Assembly (NCBI GenBank): GCA_964370215.1
Contig: CAYJIM010000045.1
Span: forward strand, 1 to 18,312
Reading direction: 5' to 3'
Length of the DNA: 18,312 bases
Source of the DNA: Massiliimalia sp964370215
GTDB taxonomy: Bacteria > Bacillota > Clostridia > Oscillospirales > Ruminococcaceae
Of the stretch, positions 1-8,280 are shown piece after piece; positions within the stretch are counted from its first letter, which is position 1, and the number at the start of each line of letters is the position of its first letter. The notes below the pieces were generated by a model. It saw only the letters and a list, made by a program, of their open reading frames with translations, had not been told where the DNA came from and searched no databases. The translations under genes were made by a program, and so were the position numbers.

Positions 1-2
1 CC

Positions 3-68
3 CCACGTCGTGGACGAATCCCCCGTGTGATAGGTGCTCGGTCGGAATGTCTGCGGATGCTGTCCGCC
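3..68. repeat. Interspersed palindromic repeat unit, copy A
   Basis: The unit begins with the palindrome CCACGTCGTGG and ends with the hairpin GCGGAT-GCT-GTCCGC. A second copy in the same orientation lies at 18095-18161, with the same two palindromes at its ends and roughly 75-80% identity between them by eye. It sits 16 bases beyond the T-tract of the carB terminator when read on the minus strand. The element may extend left of the window. No coding capacity is seen; it is probably a non-autonomous intergenic repeat. Confidence 0.6.
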
Positions 69-84
69 ACCCGCCACCCAATGT

Positions 85-128
85 AAAAAGCAAGCCCTTG
101 AACAAGTTCGTTCAAGGGCTTGCTTTTT
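85..128 (-). terminator. Rho-independent terminator of the pyr operon
   Basis: A perfect 19-bp inverted repeat (85-103 and 110-128) encloses a 6-base loop. Its outer ends are A/T tracts that supply the U-run on the minus strand. It begins 17 bases past the carB stop codon, so it ends the pyrR-pyrC-pyrF-carA-carB transcript. The symmetric A/T flanks mean it could also work in the other direction. Confidence 0.92.
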
Positions 129-144
129 GTTTTATTGTGAAGTC

Positions 145-3100
145 TTAGATTTTTGTAATATCTACCAGTTCAATATCCTGTACCCCTTTGTTCATTGCCA
201 TACAATCGGCAAGGGCATTGGCGGTATCAAGAGAAGTCAAGCAGACAACGCCACGTTCCACTGCTTTACGGCGCAGTTTTACGCTGTCTTTTTGTGGCAG
301 ACGACCTTTGGCGGAAGTCGAAATGACATAACTGATTTTGTCGTCGTTCAAAAGATCCATCATTTGGGTTTGATCCGGCTCGCTGATGCGTTTGACCACA
401 TTGGCCGGAATCATCTGACCGTTGAGCATGTGGGCAGTGCCTGCGGTTGCGTAGAGTTGGAAGCCAAGTTCATGGAATTTATCGGCAATGGCAACCACTT
501 CCTGCTTGTCGGAGTCACGCACCGAGATGAGTACCCCACCGCCACGCACAATGCGTTGACCGGCAGCAAGCAAGCCTTTAAGCAGTGCCTCTTCAAATGT
601 TTTGGCGATCCCCAACACTTCCCCTGTGGATTTCATTTCAGGGCCTAGGTGGGTGTCCACATTGTGTAATTTTTCAAAACTGAACACCGGTACTTTGACC
701 GCCACATAGTCAGCATTCGGTACCAGACCTGTCTGATAACCCAATTCTTTTAGCGTTGTACCAAGCATCAATTTGGTTGCAATGTCCACCATCGGTACAC
801 CGGTGACTTTACTGATGTACGGAATGGTTCTCGAAGAACGCGGATTGACTTCAATGACATACACTTCATCGTTGTAAACGACGTATTGGATGTTAACCAG
901 CCCCACGACTTTCAACGCAAACGCCAAACGACCGGTATAGTCGATGATGGTGTCGGTGATGCGTTTGGAAAGGTTTTGCGCCGGATACACCGAAATGGAG
1001 TCGCCGGAGTGTACCCCTGCACGTTCGATGTGTTCCATGATCCCCGGAATGACAAAGTCGGTACCGTCACAGATCGCATCAACCTCGACTTCCGTCCCCA
1101 TCATGTATTTGTCGATGAGTACCGGATTTTCCAATTTGGTACGGGTGATGATTTCCATATATTCTTCAATGTCCTGTGCATTGTGTGCGATGATCATATT
1201 TTGACCACCCAAAACATAGGAAGGACGCAAGAGCACCGGATACCCGAGTTCGGACGCTGCCGCAACCGCTTCTTCGGCGGTGAAAATGGTACTTCCTGCC
1301 GGACGTGGAATGCCACAGGATTCCAACACTTGGTCAAAACGCTCACGGTCCTCCGCTGCATCCACGCTGTCCGCTTGGGTACCCAAGATGTTCACGCCGA
1401 GCGAGTCGAGATAGTTTGCCAAACTGATGGCTGTTTGTCCACCAAACTGTACCACCACCCCATACGGTTTTTCCGTTTCAATGAGGTTTTTGACATCCTC
1501 TTTGGTGAGTGGGTCAAAGTACAGGCGATCCCCTGTATCAAAGTCGGTGGAAACGGTTTCGGGGTTGTTGTTGCAGATGACCGCTTCATACCCCTGTTCT
1601 TTCAGCGCCCAGACACAGTGTACCGAGCAGTAGTCAAATTCAATCCCCTGACCGATACGGATCGGTCCCGAACCGAATACAATGACACGTTTTTTGCCAC
1701 TGTTGCGTTCTGCAATAAATTCTGCCGCTTCATTCTGTTCGTCGTCGGTGGAGTAGAAGTATGGCGTTTGTGCCGCAAATTCCCCTGCACAGGTATCAAC
1801 CATTTTGTAGGAGAGCGGACGTTGCCACGATGGATCAACCGTGCCACCACTCATGCGCTCGATGGTGGAGTCAAGGTAACCCCATTTTCTGGCATACTCG
1901 TATTTATCACGGGTCAATGCCCCATCAGCCAACCATTTTTCCAATTCCACGAGGTTTTTGAGTTTTCCTAAGAACCATTCGTCAATCATGGTTTTTTCAT
2001 GCAGTTCTTCGATGCTCATACCACGTTTGAGTGCTTCAAACACCGCAAACATCCGCACGTCGTCCGCCGGATGAACACGCCCGAAGATCTCTTCGTCGCT
2101 TGCTTGTTCCATCATCGGCATGTTGAGCGAGTCGACTTTCAGCTCTGCACCACGCACCGCTTTCATCAGTGCCTGTTCAAAGCTTGTCCCAATGCTCATG
2201 ACTTCGCCGGTTGCTTTCATTTGGGTGCCGAGAGTACGGGACGCATAGACAAATTTATCAAACGGCCATTTGGGGAATTTGACAACGATATAGTCGAGTG
2301 CCGGCTCGAAACACGCATAGGTTTTGCCGGTGACTGCATTGACAATCTCGTCCAAAGAATACCCAATGGCAATTTTTGCAGCAACCTTTGCAATCGGATA
2401 GCCGGTTGCTTTAGACGCCAACGCAGAGGATCTCGAAACCCTCGGGTTGACTTCGATGACCGCATATTCCATCGATTCCGGATGGAGGGCAAACTGGCAG
2501 TTACAACCACCCTCTACCTTCAATTCCGAAATGATATTGAGCGATGCGGTACGCATCATTTGGTATTCCTTGTCACTCAAGGTGACCGCCGGTGCCACAA
2601 CGATCGAGTCGCCGGTGTGTACCCCAACCGGATCAAAGTTTTCCATCGAACAAACGGTGATGACATTGCCTTTGCTGTCACGAATGACTTCAAATTCAAT
2701 CTCTTTCCAACCGGAAATACATTTCTCAATCAACACCTGTGTGATCGGCGACAGACGCAGGCCGTTGTGTGCAATCTCTTTGAGTTGTTCTTCGGTGTCG
2801 GCAATCCCACCGCCCGAACCACCAAGGGTAAATGCCGGACGTACAATGACAGGGTAGCCGATTTCTTTTGCAAAATCGAGACAGCCTTGCAGGGTGGTTT
2901 CTACTTTGGATGGAATGCACGGTTCTCCGATTTTTTCCATGGTATCTTTAAACTCTTGACGGTCTTCCGCTTTGTCAATCGTTTCAGGATTTGCCCCCAA
3001 TAGTTTGACCCCGTTTGCATCTAAAAACCCTTCTTTTGCAAGCTGCATTGACAGAGTAAGCCCTGTCTGACCACCCAAGGTGGACAGCAAGCTGTCCGGT

Positions 3101-3345
3101 TTTTCCATCAGGATGATGCGTTTGATGACGTCAAGGCTCAAGGGCTCAATGTAAATTTTATCTGCCATCGCCTTGTCGGTCATGATGGTCGCAGGATTCG
3201 AGTTGACCAGAACAACTTCCAGTCCCTCTTCTTTCAATGCACGACACGCCTGTGTCCCTGCATAGTCAAATTCCGCTGCTTGCCCGATGACAATGGGGCC
3301 GGAGCCGATGACCAATACTTTTTTCAAATCATTTCTTAACGGCAT
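145..3345 (-). CDS. carB: Carbamoyl-phosphate synthase large subunit (ammonia chain)
   Basis: CarB uses bicarbonate, two ATP and the ammonia channelled from CarA to make carbamoyl phosphate in the cytoplasm, for pyrimidine and arginine synthesis. At 1066 residues it is full length for the family (E. coli is about 1073). Both homologous halves are visible: GSGPIVIGQAAEFDYAG near residue 14 and GSGPIRIGQGIEFDYC near 555-570, each starting an ATP-grasp synthetase module. An oligomerisation segment lies between them (about 400-550). The last ~125 residues (from GGGVLISVRDSD, about 938) are the MGS-like regulatory domain. The ATG lies 4 bases after the carA stop, with AAGGGG nine bases upstream. 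It is the last gene of the operon. No damage or unusual residues were noticed. Confidence 0.98.
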   Translation of the reverse strand: MPLRNDLKKVLVIGSGPIVIGQAAEFDYAGTQACRALKEEGLEVVLVNSNPATIMTDKAMADKIYIEPLSLDVIKRIILMEKPDSLLSTLGGQTGLTLSMQLAKEGFLDANGVKLLGANPETIDKAEDRQEFKDTMEKIGEPCIPSKVETTLQGCLDFAKEIGYPVIVRPAFTLGGSGGGIADTEEQLKEIAHNGLRLSPITQVLIEKCISGWKEIEFEVIRDSKGNVITVCSMENFDPVGVHTGDSIVVAPAVTLSDKEYQMMRTASLNIISELKVEGGCNCQFALHPESMEYAVIEVNPRVSRSSALASKATGYPIAKVAAKIAIGYSLDEIVNAVTGKTYACFEPALDYIVVKFPKWPFDKFVYASRTLGTQMKATGEVMSIGTSFEQALMKAVRGAELKVDSLNMPMMEQASDEEIFGRVHPADDVRMFAVFEALKRGMSIEELHEKTMIDEWFLGKLKNLVELEKWLADGALTRDKYEYARKWGYLDSTIERMSGGTVDPSWQRPLSYKMVDTCAGEFAAQTPYFYSTDDEQNEAAEFIAERNSGKKRVIVFGSGPIRIGQGIEFDYCSVHCVWALKEQGYEAVICNNNPETVSTDFDTGDRLYFDPLTKEDVKNLIETEKPYGVVVQFGGQTAISLANYLDSLGVNILGTQADSVDAAEDRERFDQVLESCGIPRPAGSTIFTAEEAVAAASELGYPVLLRPSYVLGGQNMIIAHNAQDIEEYMEIITRTKLENPVLIDKYMMGTEVEVDAICDGTDFVIPGIMEHIERAGVHSGDSISVYPAQNLSKRITDTIIDYTGRLAFALKVVGLVNIQYVVYNDEVYVIEVNPRSSRTIPYISKVTGVPMVDIATKLMLGTTLKELGYQTGLVPNADYVAVKVPVFSFEKLHNVDTHLGPEMKSTGEVLGIAKTFEEALLKGLLAAGQRIVRGGGVLISVRDSDKQEVVAIADKFHELGFQLYATAGTAHMLNGQMIPANVVKRISEPDQTQMMDLLNDDKISYVISTSAKGRLPQKDSVKLRRKAVERGVVCLTSLDTANALADCMAMNKGVQDIELVDITKI

Positions 3346-3349
3346 CTTG

Positions 3350-4444
3350 TTATTCCCCTTTCTTGTCCATCAGTGTGATAAATTGATCGAATAGGTAAGC
3401 GGTGTCCAAAGGACCCCCACACGCTTCCGGATGGAACTGGACGGTAAATGCCGGAATGGTTTTGTATTTGACCCCTTCACAGCTGCCGTCATTGGCATTT
3501 TTGTGGCTGACGTAACCCACTGCCGCATCCAAAGTGTCTCCCATGACCGCATAGCCATGGTTTTGGCTGGTGACAAAGGTGCGATCCAAATCGATATCGA
3601 CCACCGGTTGGTTCGCCCCACGATGTCCGTACAGCAGTTTGCTGGTTTTCGCCCCATTGGCAAGCGCCATCAACTGATGTCCCAAACAGATGCCAAAGGT
3701 CGGGATTTTCAAGGCATTGATCGCTTTGAGGTTTTCAATGACAGCCACGTTTTCCGAGGGATCCCCCGGTCCGTTGGAGAGCATAATGCCGTCCACCTTC
3801 ATCGCTTTCAACTCTTCTGCGGTGGTGTTGTACGGTACCACGGTAACATCACAATCACGTTTGAGCAGTTCTTCACGAATGTTGTATTTATAACCAAAGT
3901 CAAATAATGCTACTTTGCGTTTGGCAGCAGTTGCTTTAAAGTCGATCGATTGGTCGCAGGAAACCGATTTGACTGCCCCTTGGATCGAGAAGTTTTGAAT
4001 GGTTTGGAGCAATTCTTCCAGTACAAAAGGTTCTGTTGTGATCGCCCCATTCATGACCCCACTCTCACGAATGGTTTTGGTCAATCTTCTGGTGTCAATG
4101 CCGTAAATCCCTACCACATTTTGCGCTTTTAAAAAGCCGTCCAGGTCGGTTTCATGACGGAAGTTGGAAGGGCCTTCACACCATTCTCTGACAATGTAAC
4201 CGGTTAGGTAACAGCGATCCGATTCCAGATCAAAGGAGTTGGTGCCGTAGTTGCCGACCAGCGGAAAGGTTTGGGTGACGATTTGCCCGTAGTAACTCGG
4301 GTCGGTCAGCGTTTCTTGGTAGCCTGTCATACCGGTGGCAAACACCGTTTCACCGATGACCGTACCGGTTTTACCCATGCTGTAGCCTTCAAAGATCATG
4401 CCATTTGCCAGCACCAGTGTCGCTTTTGTTGTTGCTTTTATCAT
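3350..4444 (-). CDS. carA: Carbamoyl-phosphate synthase small subunit (glutamine amidotransferase)
   Basis: CarA hydrolyses glutamine and passes the ammonia to CarB. The 364-residue length is normal. The N-terminal half is the CPSase small-chain domain (GMTGYQETLTDPSY near residue 40). The C-terminal half is a class I glutamine amidotransferase with nucleophile C253 in FGICLGHQ and the catalytic pair H338/E340 in QFHPEA. The ATG is preceded by AGGAG nine bases upstream. It lies 31 bases downstream of pyrF and 4 bases upstream of carB, so both subunits are co-expressed and probably translationally coupled. Transcription is controlled by the upstream PyrR attenuator. Confidence 0.98.
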   Translation of the reverse strand: MIKATTKATLVLANGMIFEGYSMGKTGTVIGETVFATGMTGYQETLTDPSYYGQIVTQTFPLVGNYGTNSFDLESDRCYLTGYIVREWCEGPSNFRHETDLDGFLKAQNVVGIYGIDTRRLTKTIRESGVMNGAITTEPFVLEELLQTIQNFSIQGAVKSVSCDQSIDFKATAAKRKVALFDFGYKYNIREELLKRDCDVTVVPYNTTAEELKAMKVDGIMLSNGPGDPSENVAVIENLKAINALKIPTFGICLGHQLMALANGAKTSKLLYGHRGANQPVVDIDLDRTFVTSQNHGYAVMGDTLDAAVGYVSHKNANDGSCEGVKYKTIPAFTVQFHPEACGGPLDTAYLFDQFITLMDKKGE

Positions 4445-4475
4445 CTTTTCTCGCTCCTATCTTTTATGCTGACAT

Positions 4476-5408
4476 TTACGGTAATTTGATTTGCGGGATG
4501 GCCGAGCAGAGGTCTTCTCTCATGCGAATCGCTTCGTCACGTGCCGCTTTTGCAAACTCTGTTTCGGTATAGCCATCTTTTTGGTAGGCACACATAATCC
4601 CTCTCGAGGAATTGACAATACCACCCAACCCATTGCCGTCAAACGCATAACTGACGTCCTTTGCACCACCGCCCTGTGCCCCGTAACCCGGTACAAGGAA
4701 GAAGGTATGTGGCATTTTTTGACGCAACTCTTCCAGCTGTGCAGGGTAGGTTGCTCCGACGACTGCACCCACACCGCTATAGCCGTAACGCCCCGGTAGC
4801 GCTTGTCCCCAGTCTTCACACATGGCACCCATGTGCTCATATACAGGTTTGCCGTCGATGAGCAGATCCTGCAATTCACCGGAGGAAGGGTTGGAGGTTT
4901 TGACCAACACAAAAATCCCTTTGTCTTCCGCTTTGCAGACGTTCAACAGCGGTTTGATGCCGTCAGAACCGAGGTAGCCGTTGACAGTGAGGTAATCCCC
5001 TGCAAACCCTGTTTCCAATACGCCGTCTACGTCGGTTTTGCCCAGGTGCCCTGTGGCATACGCTTCCATCGTGGTGCCGATGTCATTTCGTTTGCCGTCG
5101 GTGATGATGATCATCCCTTTTTCTTTGGCATAGTTGATGGTTTTATATAAGGTTTCCACCCCGTGATGGCCATACATTTCATAGTAGGCACATTGCGGTT
5201 TGACTGCCGGTACAATGTCATAGAGCGCATCGATCAAGCCTTTGTTGTATACCCACAGTGCTTCTGCCGCACCTTTTAAGGTTTTGCCATAGGTGGCAAA
5301 TGCTTCTTCTTTGATAAAGTTTGGGATAAAATCCAGTTTTGGATCCAGTCCTGCAACGGTTGGGTTTTGCATAGCAACGATTTGTTCAATCAAACGATTC
5401 ATCGACAT
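4476..5408 (-). CDS. pyrF: Orotidine 5'-phosphate decarboxylase, long (type 2) form
   Basis: PyrF decarboxylates OMP to UMP, the last de novo step. At 310 residues it matches the longer type 2 family rather than the ~240-residue E. coli/Bacillus form. The N-terminal TVAGLDP segment and the catalytic D-x-K-x-x-D motif (D104, K106, D109 in ITDGKRND) are present, and VPGYGAQGGG near residue 242 fits the phosphate-binding loop. The ATG has AGGAGG eight bases upstream; the second ATG two codons later is an equally usable alternative. The pyrC stop codon lies only 3 bases before this start, inside the ribosome-binding region, which suggests translational coupling. Confidence 0.96.
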   Translation of the reverse strand: MSMNRLIEQIVAMQNPTVAGLDPKLDFIPNFIKEEAFATYGKTLKGAAEALWVYNKGLIDALYDIVPAVKPQCAYYEMYGHHGVETLYKTINYAKEKGMIIITDGKRNDIGTTMEAYATGHLGKTDVDGVLETGFAGDYLTVNGYLGSDGIKPLLNVCKAEDKGIFVLVKTSNPSSGELQDLLIDGKPVYEHMGAMCEDWGQALPGRYGYSGVGAVVGATYPAQLEELRQKMPHTFFLVPGYGAQGGGAKDVSYAFDGNGLGGIVNSSRGIMCAYQKDGYTETEFAKAARDEAIRMREDLCSAIPQIKLP

Positions 5409-5411
5409 TGT

Positions 5412-6710
5412 TTATTCCTCCTCTTGTACTGCTTGAAAAGATGGGTGCTTGTAAACGCACTTTCCATCTAAAAATGTAAGTTGCACCTGTCCTGTCAGTG
5501 GCACCCCTTTGAAGATACAGTTGCGTGCTTTAGAAAGCAGTTCTTCGGGGTTTGGGGTCCATTCTTTTGTAAGATCCACCACCGTGATGTCCGCCACTTT
5601 TCCCAGACTCAAATGACCACCGGAAATGCCCAAAATGCGTGACGGTGTCTGCGACATACGCTGTACCAATTGCGATAAGGTCAATCGGCCTGTTTTCACC
5701 AATGCGGTATAACTTGCTGCAAAGGAAGTTTCCATTCCGATCACCCCGTTGGGTGCTTTTAAGAAGTCTGCTTTTTCCTGTGGGGTATGGGGGGCATGGT
5801 CGGTGACAATGCAATCCAGCGTGCCATCCAGCACCCCTTCCAGCACCGCTATGCGATCCGCCTCTTCCCGCAGTGGCGGGTTCATGCGGTAATCGGCATC
5901 CTGTGTGCGCACCATCTCTTCGGTCATCATAAAGTAGTGGGGGCAGGTTTCTGCTGTCACGCGCACCCCTCTGGCTTTCGCTTCTCGAATGAGTTGTACC
6001 GAAAGTGCTGTCGAAACGTGGGCAATGTGAATGCGACAGCCGTGTGTCTCTGCCAAAATAATGTCTCTGGCGGTGATGCTGTCTTCACTGCTGCGGTGCA
6101 TACCGGCAATCCCCAGTTCTCGGGACACCTTGCCGTCGTTGATCAGTCCCCCGTTGATGATCTTCAAGTCTTCACAGTGGGAGGTGATCAACAGATCAGA
6201 AAGTTCTGCACGCTGTAGCGCCTCTGCCATCAACGCCGCATTTTCCACCGGTCTGCCGTCGTCGGATAAAGCGATGACACCGGCACTTTTGAGCATGTCA
6301 AAATCGGTCAATTGATTGCCCTGTAGTTCGGTGGAGATCGCACCGGTCACATATACCTTTGCCGATCCCTCTTTTGCTTTTTCTCTGATATAGGAAACCA
6401 CCTGCTCCGAATCGATGGTCGGTACGGTGTTTGGCATGCAGAGCACAGCGGTAAAGCCACCTGCCGCTGCCGCTCTAGTCCCTGTGATGATGTCCTCTTT
6501 ATGAGTCAACCCCGGATCTCTCAAATGGACGTGCATGTCCACCAACCCTGGGAGGATGGCAAGTCCTGTGACATCAATCACCTCGGTGTAGTTGTCCAGT
6601 GGCACATTGCCCACCGCTGCAATTTTATGATCACGAATCAAAATGTCTTTCACTTCGTCGATGCCGTTTTGTGGGTCGACCACCCGTCCGCCTTTGAGCA
6701 ATGTCGTCAT
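5412..6710 (-). CDS. pyrC: Dihydroorotase, type I
   Basis: PyrC cyclises carbamoyl aspartate to dihydroorotate in the cytoplasm. The 432-residue length and motifs fit the type I zinc dihydroorotases: metal-binding H60/H62 in DMHVHLRDPG, the histidines of SHCED and HIAHVS, and catalytic D304 in TDHAPH. The ATG follows AGGGGG, and the TAG stop of pyrR lies within that ribosome-binding stretch, so translation of the two genes is probably coupled. Its substrate is made by aspartate transcarbamylase (PyrB), which is not encoded in this window although many Gram-positive pyr operons place pyrB beside pyrC. Confidence 0.97.
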   Translation of the reverse strand: MTTLLKGGRVVDPQNGIDEVKDILIRDHKIAAVGNVPLDNYTEVIDVTGLAILPGLVDMHVHLRDPGLTHKEDIITGTRAAAAGGFTAVLCMPNTVPTIDSEQVVSYIREKAKEGSAKVYVTGAISTELQGNQLTDFDMLKSAGVIALSDDGRPVENAALMAEALQRAELSDLLITSHCEDLKIINGGLINDGKVSRELGIAGMHRSSEDSITARDIILAETHGCRIHIAHVSTALSVQLIREAKARGVRVTAETCPHYFMMTEEMVRTQDADYRMNPPLREEADRIAVLEGVLDGTLDCIVTDHAPHTPQEKADFLKAPNGVIGMETSFAASYTALVKTGRLTLSQLVQRMSQTPSRILGISGGHLSLGKVADITVVDLTKEWTPNPEELLSKARNCIFKGVPLTGQVQLTFLDGKCVYKHPSFQAVQEEE

Positions 6711-6721
6711 CGCTTTTCCCC

Positions 6722-7249
6722 CTATTGGTTGACTAAAATCACTTGATTGGTGCTGTCAAAGTCCTGCATTTGTACCTTGACGGTCTCTTCTTTGGAAGTC
6801 GGCAGATTTTTGCCGATAAAGTCCGCACGGATGGGTAGTTCTCGATGTCCACGATCCACCAACACCGCCAATTGAATGAGTTGTGGTCTACCAAGGTCGA
6901 TGATCGCATCGATGGCACTACGGGCACTGCGACCGGTGTAGATGACGTCGTCGACCAACACAACTTTTTTGCCCGTCAGGTCAAAGGGGATGGCCGTTTT
7001 GGAACAGTACCCTGCCTCTGCCGGTCGGTCGTCTCGAAACCCTGTAATGTCCAATGCACCCAACAGCGGTCTTGCTTTTTCCACCTGCTCAATTTTGTCG
7101 GCAATGCGCTTTGCAAGGGTCGTACCTCGGGTAAATACACCGATGATGCACAAATCCTCTACCCCTTTGTTGCGTTCCAATATTTCATGGGAAATGCGTG
7201 CAATCGCACGCTCCATTGCTTTTTCATCCAAAATAATCTTTGTATCCAA
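6722..7249 (-). CDS. pyrR: Bifunctional pyr operon attenuator / uracil phosphoribosyltransferase PyrR
   Basis: In Bacillota PyrR binds UMP/UTP and the pyr leader RNA and promotes termination; many members also have uracil phosphoribosyltransferase activity. The PRPP-binding motif VDDVIYTGR is at residues 99-107, and the N-terminus LDEKAMERAIARISHEILERN is typical. I choose a TTG start at 7249 (175 residues). The Shine-Dalgarno sequence GGGAGGTG is 7 bases upstream of it, and the N-terminus then aligns with the family. The ATG at 7264 lies upstream of that SD, directly against the U-tract of the attenuator terminator, with no ribosome-binding site of its own. PyrR is first in the operon and so is autoregulated by its own leader. 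Confidence 0.95.
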   Translation of the reverse strand: MDTKIILDEKAMERAIARISHEILERNKGVEDLCIIGVFTRGTTLAKRIADKIEQVEKARPLLGALDITGFRDDRPAEAGYCSKTAIPFDLTGKKVVLVDDVIYTGRSARSAIDAIIDLGRPQLIQLAVLVDRGHRELPIRADFIGKNLPTSKEETVKVQMQDFDSTNQVILVNQ

Positions 7250-7264
7250 TGTCACACCTCCCAT

Positions 7265-7309
7265 AAAAAAATAGCTGACCCACCACTTTTGAAAGCAGTT
7301 TGTCAGCTA
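7265..7309 (-). terminator. Attenuator terminator in the pyr leader
   Basis: On the minus strand, TAGCTGAC (7309-7302) pairs with GTCAGCTA (7279-7272). The inner arms CTGCTT and AAGTGG extend the stem with wobble pairs around a TCAA loop, and seven T residues follow. It lies directly before the pyrR ribosome binding site, so reading through it is required for any pyr expression. Its inner 5' arm can instead pair with AAGGCAG at 7372-7366, giving the antiterminator. Confidence 0.88.
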
Positions 7310-7413
7310 GATTGCTCTAAAAAATCTACACCAATCCCCTTGTGCGATTGACGTCCGATTTGCTGCTGCCTTACCGGCCTCACAGGACCGATTTAAAGGT
7401 GGCATACTTATTT
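7310..7413 (-). promoter_or_regulatory. PyrR-binding leader RNA (anti-antiterminator and antiterminator arms)
   Basis: The minus strand contains GGTCCTGTGAGGCC (7389-7376), which matches the PyrR-binding loop consensus ARUCCNGNGAGGYU except for the first and last bases; there a G-C pair replaces A-U. It is flanked by arms CCTT (7399-7396) and AAGG (7372-7369), plus ATCGG/CCGGT, forming the anti-antiterminator stem. AAGGCAG (7372-7366) can alternatively pair over 7 bp with CTGCTTT (7298-7292) of the terminator. This is the three-structure arrangement known from Bacillus pyr attenuation: UMP-bound PyrR stabilises the first stem and releases the terminator. Confidence 0.85.
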
Positions 7414-7419
7414 TTATAC

Positions 7420-7448
7420 AGTATACCCGATTACGACAAATTGTGCAA
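7420..7448 (-). promoter_or_regulatory. Promoter of the pyr operon
   Basis: On the minus strand, TTGCAC (7448-7443) and TATACT (7425-7420) are separated by exactly 17 bases, a good sigma-A type promoter. Transcription would begin near 7413, giving a leader of about 165 bases before pyrR that contains the whole PyrR attenuator. No terminator is seen between the M50-like gene upstream and this promoter, so some read-through is possible. Confidence 0.8.
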
Positions 7449-7508
7449 CCCTTCTGAGTGAAAAAAAGGAGAAAATTTTTGAAAGTATTTTGTGACTTCT
7501 CTACAGTT

Positions 7509-8078
7509 CTATTCTTTTTCACACCTTTCTCCCTTTTTTTCGCCGAATCCCGCCTGCTGTACTACCGATGTTTCCAACAAAAAGCTCTGCAATTGTCGAA
7601 TGGGCTGTTCGGTGCGCATCTCAGACAACAATACCACCACTGAAAGGAACAGTCCTACAAAGATCAACCATGTCCCCTCTTCAAAGCGGGTAAGCACCTT
7701 GACCAGATCATCCCCTGCTACAATCTGTCCTTGACTGTACAGTAATACCACGCCCATACTGAGCAGCAACGATAATAGCACCATCCCTTTGAAGGTGTAA
7801 CTCAAAAACCATGGGAAGAAGTGTTTGGGGTGAAGCGAGAGGGCATACAGATACGGCAGGTAAATACCTGCCAATGCCGTGGCAATGTACCCCACATCAT
7901 CTGTTCCTGACAGGTCAAACCAGACACCCGGAGCAGGATACCAAGAAACTCCTTTGAGGGTCCCGCCCACTAGTAATCCACAAAGCAAGTGCCCCAATTC
8001 ATGTAAAAATGGGTAGAGAAAAAACACTACACCAACCGCACCGAACAGTAAGGTCATCAGTCGCCACAACCACCGCAT
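7509..8078 (-). CDS. Small membrane M50-like (site-2-protease-like) metalloprotease
   Basis: This 189-residue membrane protein carries the zinc-binding HELGH motif at residues 26-30, inside or next to the first hydrophobic segment (about 5-25), as in M50/site-2-protease relatives. Further hydrophobic segments lie at about 62-82, 91-114 and 136-153. AGDD at 121-124 is a candidate for the remaining metal ligand. The charged C-terminus is probably cytoplasmic. I start at the ATG at 8078 because GGGAGGGGTGAAC precedes it; the upstream ATG at 8168 would lie in the promoter region. The protein is shorter than canonical site-2 proteases and no PDZ domain is seen. Substrate and role are unknown; a chaperone-like or inactive relative cannot be excluded. 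Confidence 0.75.
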   Translation of the reverse strand: MRWLWRLMTLLFGAVGVVFFLYPFLHELGHLLCGLLVGGTLKGVSWYPAPGVWFDLSGTDDVGYIATALAGIYLPYLYALSLHPKHFFPWFLSYTFKGMVLLSLLLSMGVVLLYSQGQIVAGDDLVKVLTRFEEGTWLIFVGLFLSVVVLLSEMRTEQPIRQLQSFLLETSVVQQAGFGEKKGERCEKE

Positions 8079-8108
8079 GTTCACCCCTCCCTTTTCTTTT
8101 GATACCTT

Positions 8109-8138
8109 AGTATATGCCAGACCCTCATGACTACTCAA
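8109..8138 (-). promoter_or_regulatory. Probable promoter of the M50-like gene
   Basis: On the minus strand, TTGAGT (8138-8133) and TATACT (8114-8109) are 18 bases apart, about 30 bases before the start codon. The -35 box abuts a 12-bp inverted repeat at 8143-8169. Confidence 0.55.
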
Positions 8139-8142
8139 CCCC

Positions 8143-8169
8143 TTTGGTGCTTTTGCAAAAAGCACCAAA
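8143..8169. repeat. 12-bp perfect inverted repeat between divergent promoters
   Basis: TTTGGTGCTTTT (8143-8154) and AAAAGCACCAAA (8158-8169) are perfect complements around a 3-base centre. It lies between the divergent promoters of the M50-like gene and the aldo/keto reductase, 4 bases upstream of the former's -35 box. Placement upstream of both genes argues against a terminator. A regulator operator is possible, but no regulator gene is adjacent. Confidence 0.5.
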
Positions 8170-8201
8170 CTTTCCCTCTGAAAAATGGGTTGTTTTTTCT
8201 A

Positions 8202-8230
8202 TTGAAAAGGGGTGTCTAAACTGCTATAAT
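8202..8230 (+). promoter_or_regulatory. Promoter of the aldo/keto reductase gene
   Basis: TTGAAA (8202-8207) and a consensus TATAAT (8225-8230) are separated by 17 bases, about 50 bases upstream of the start codon. No second clear promoter is seen before the MATE gene, so this promoter may also serve it. Confidence 0.8.
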
Positions 8231-8280
8231 AAGGAAAGTAATGACTTCAGAAAATTTTTCACAACTTTGGGAGGATCTTT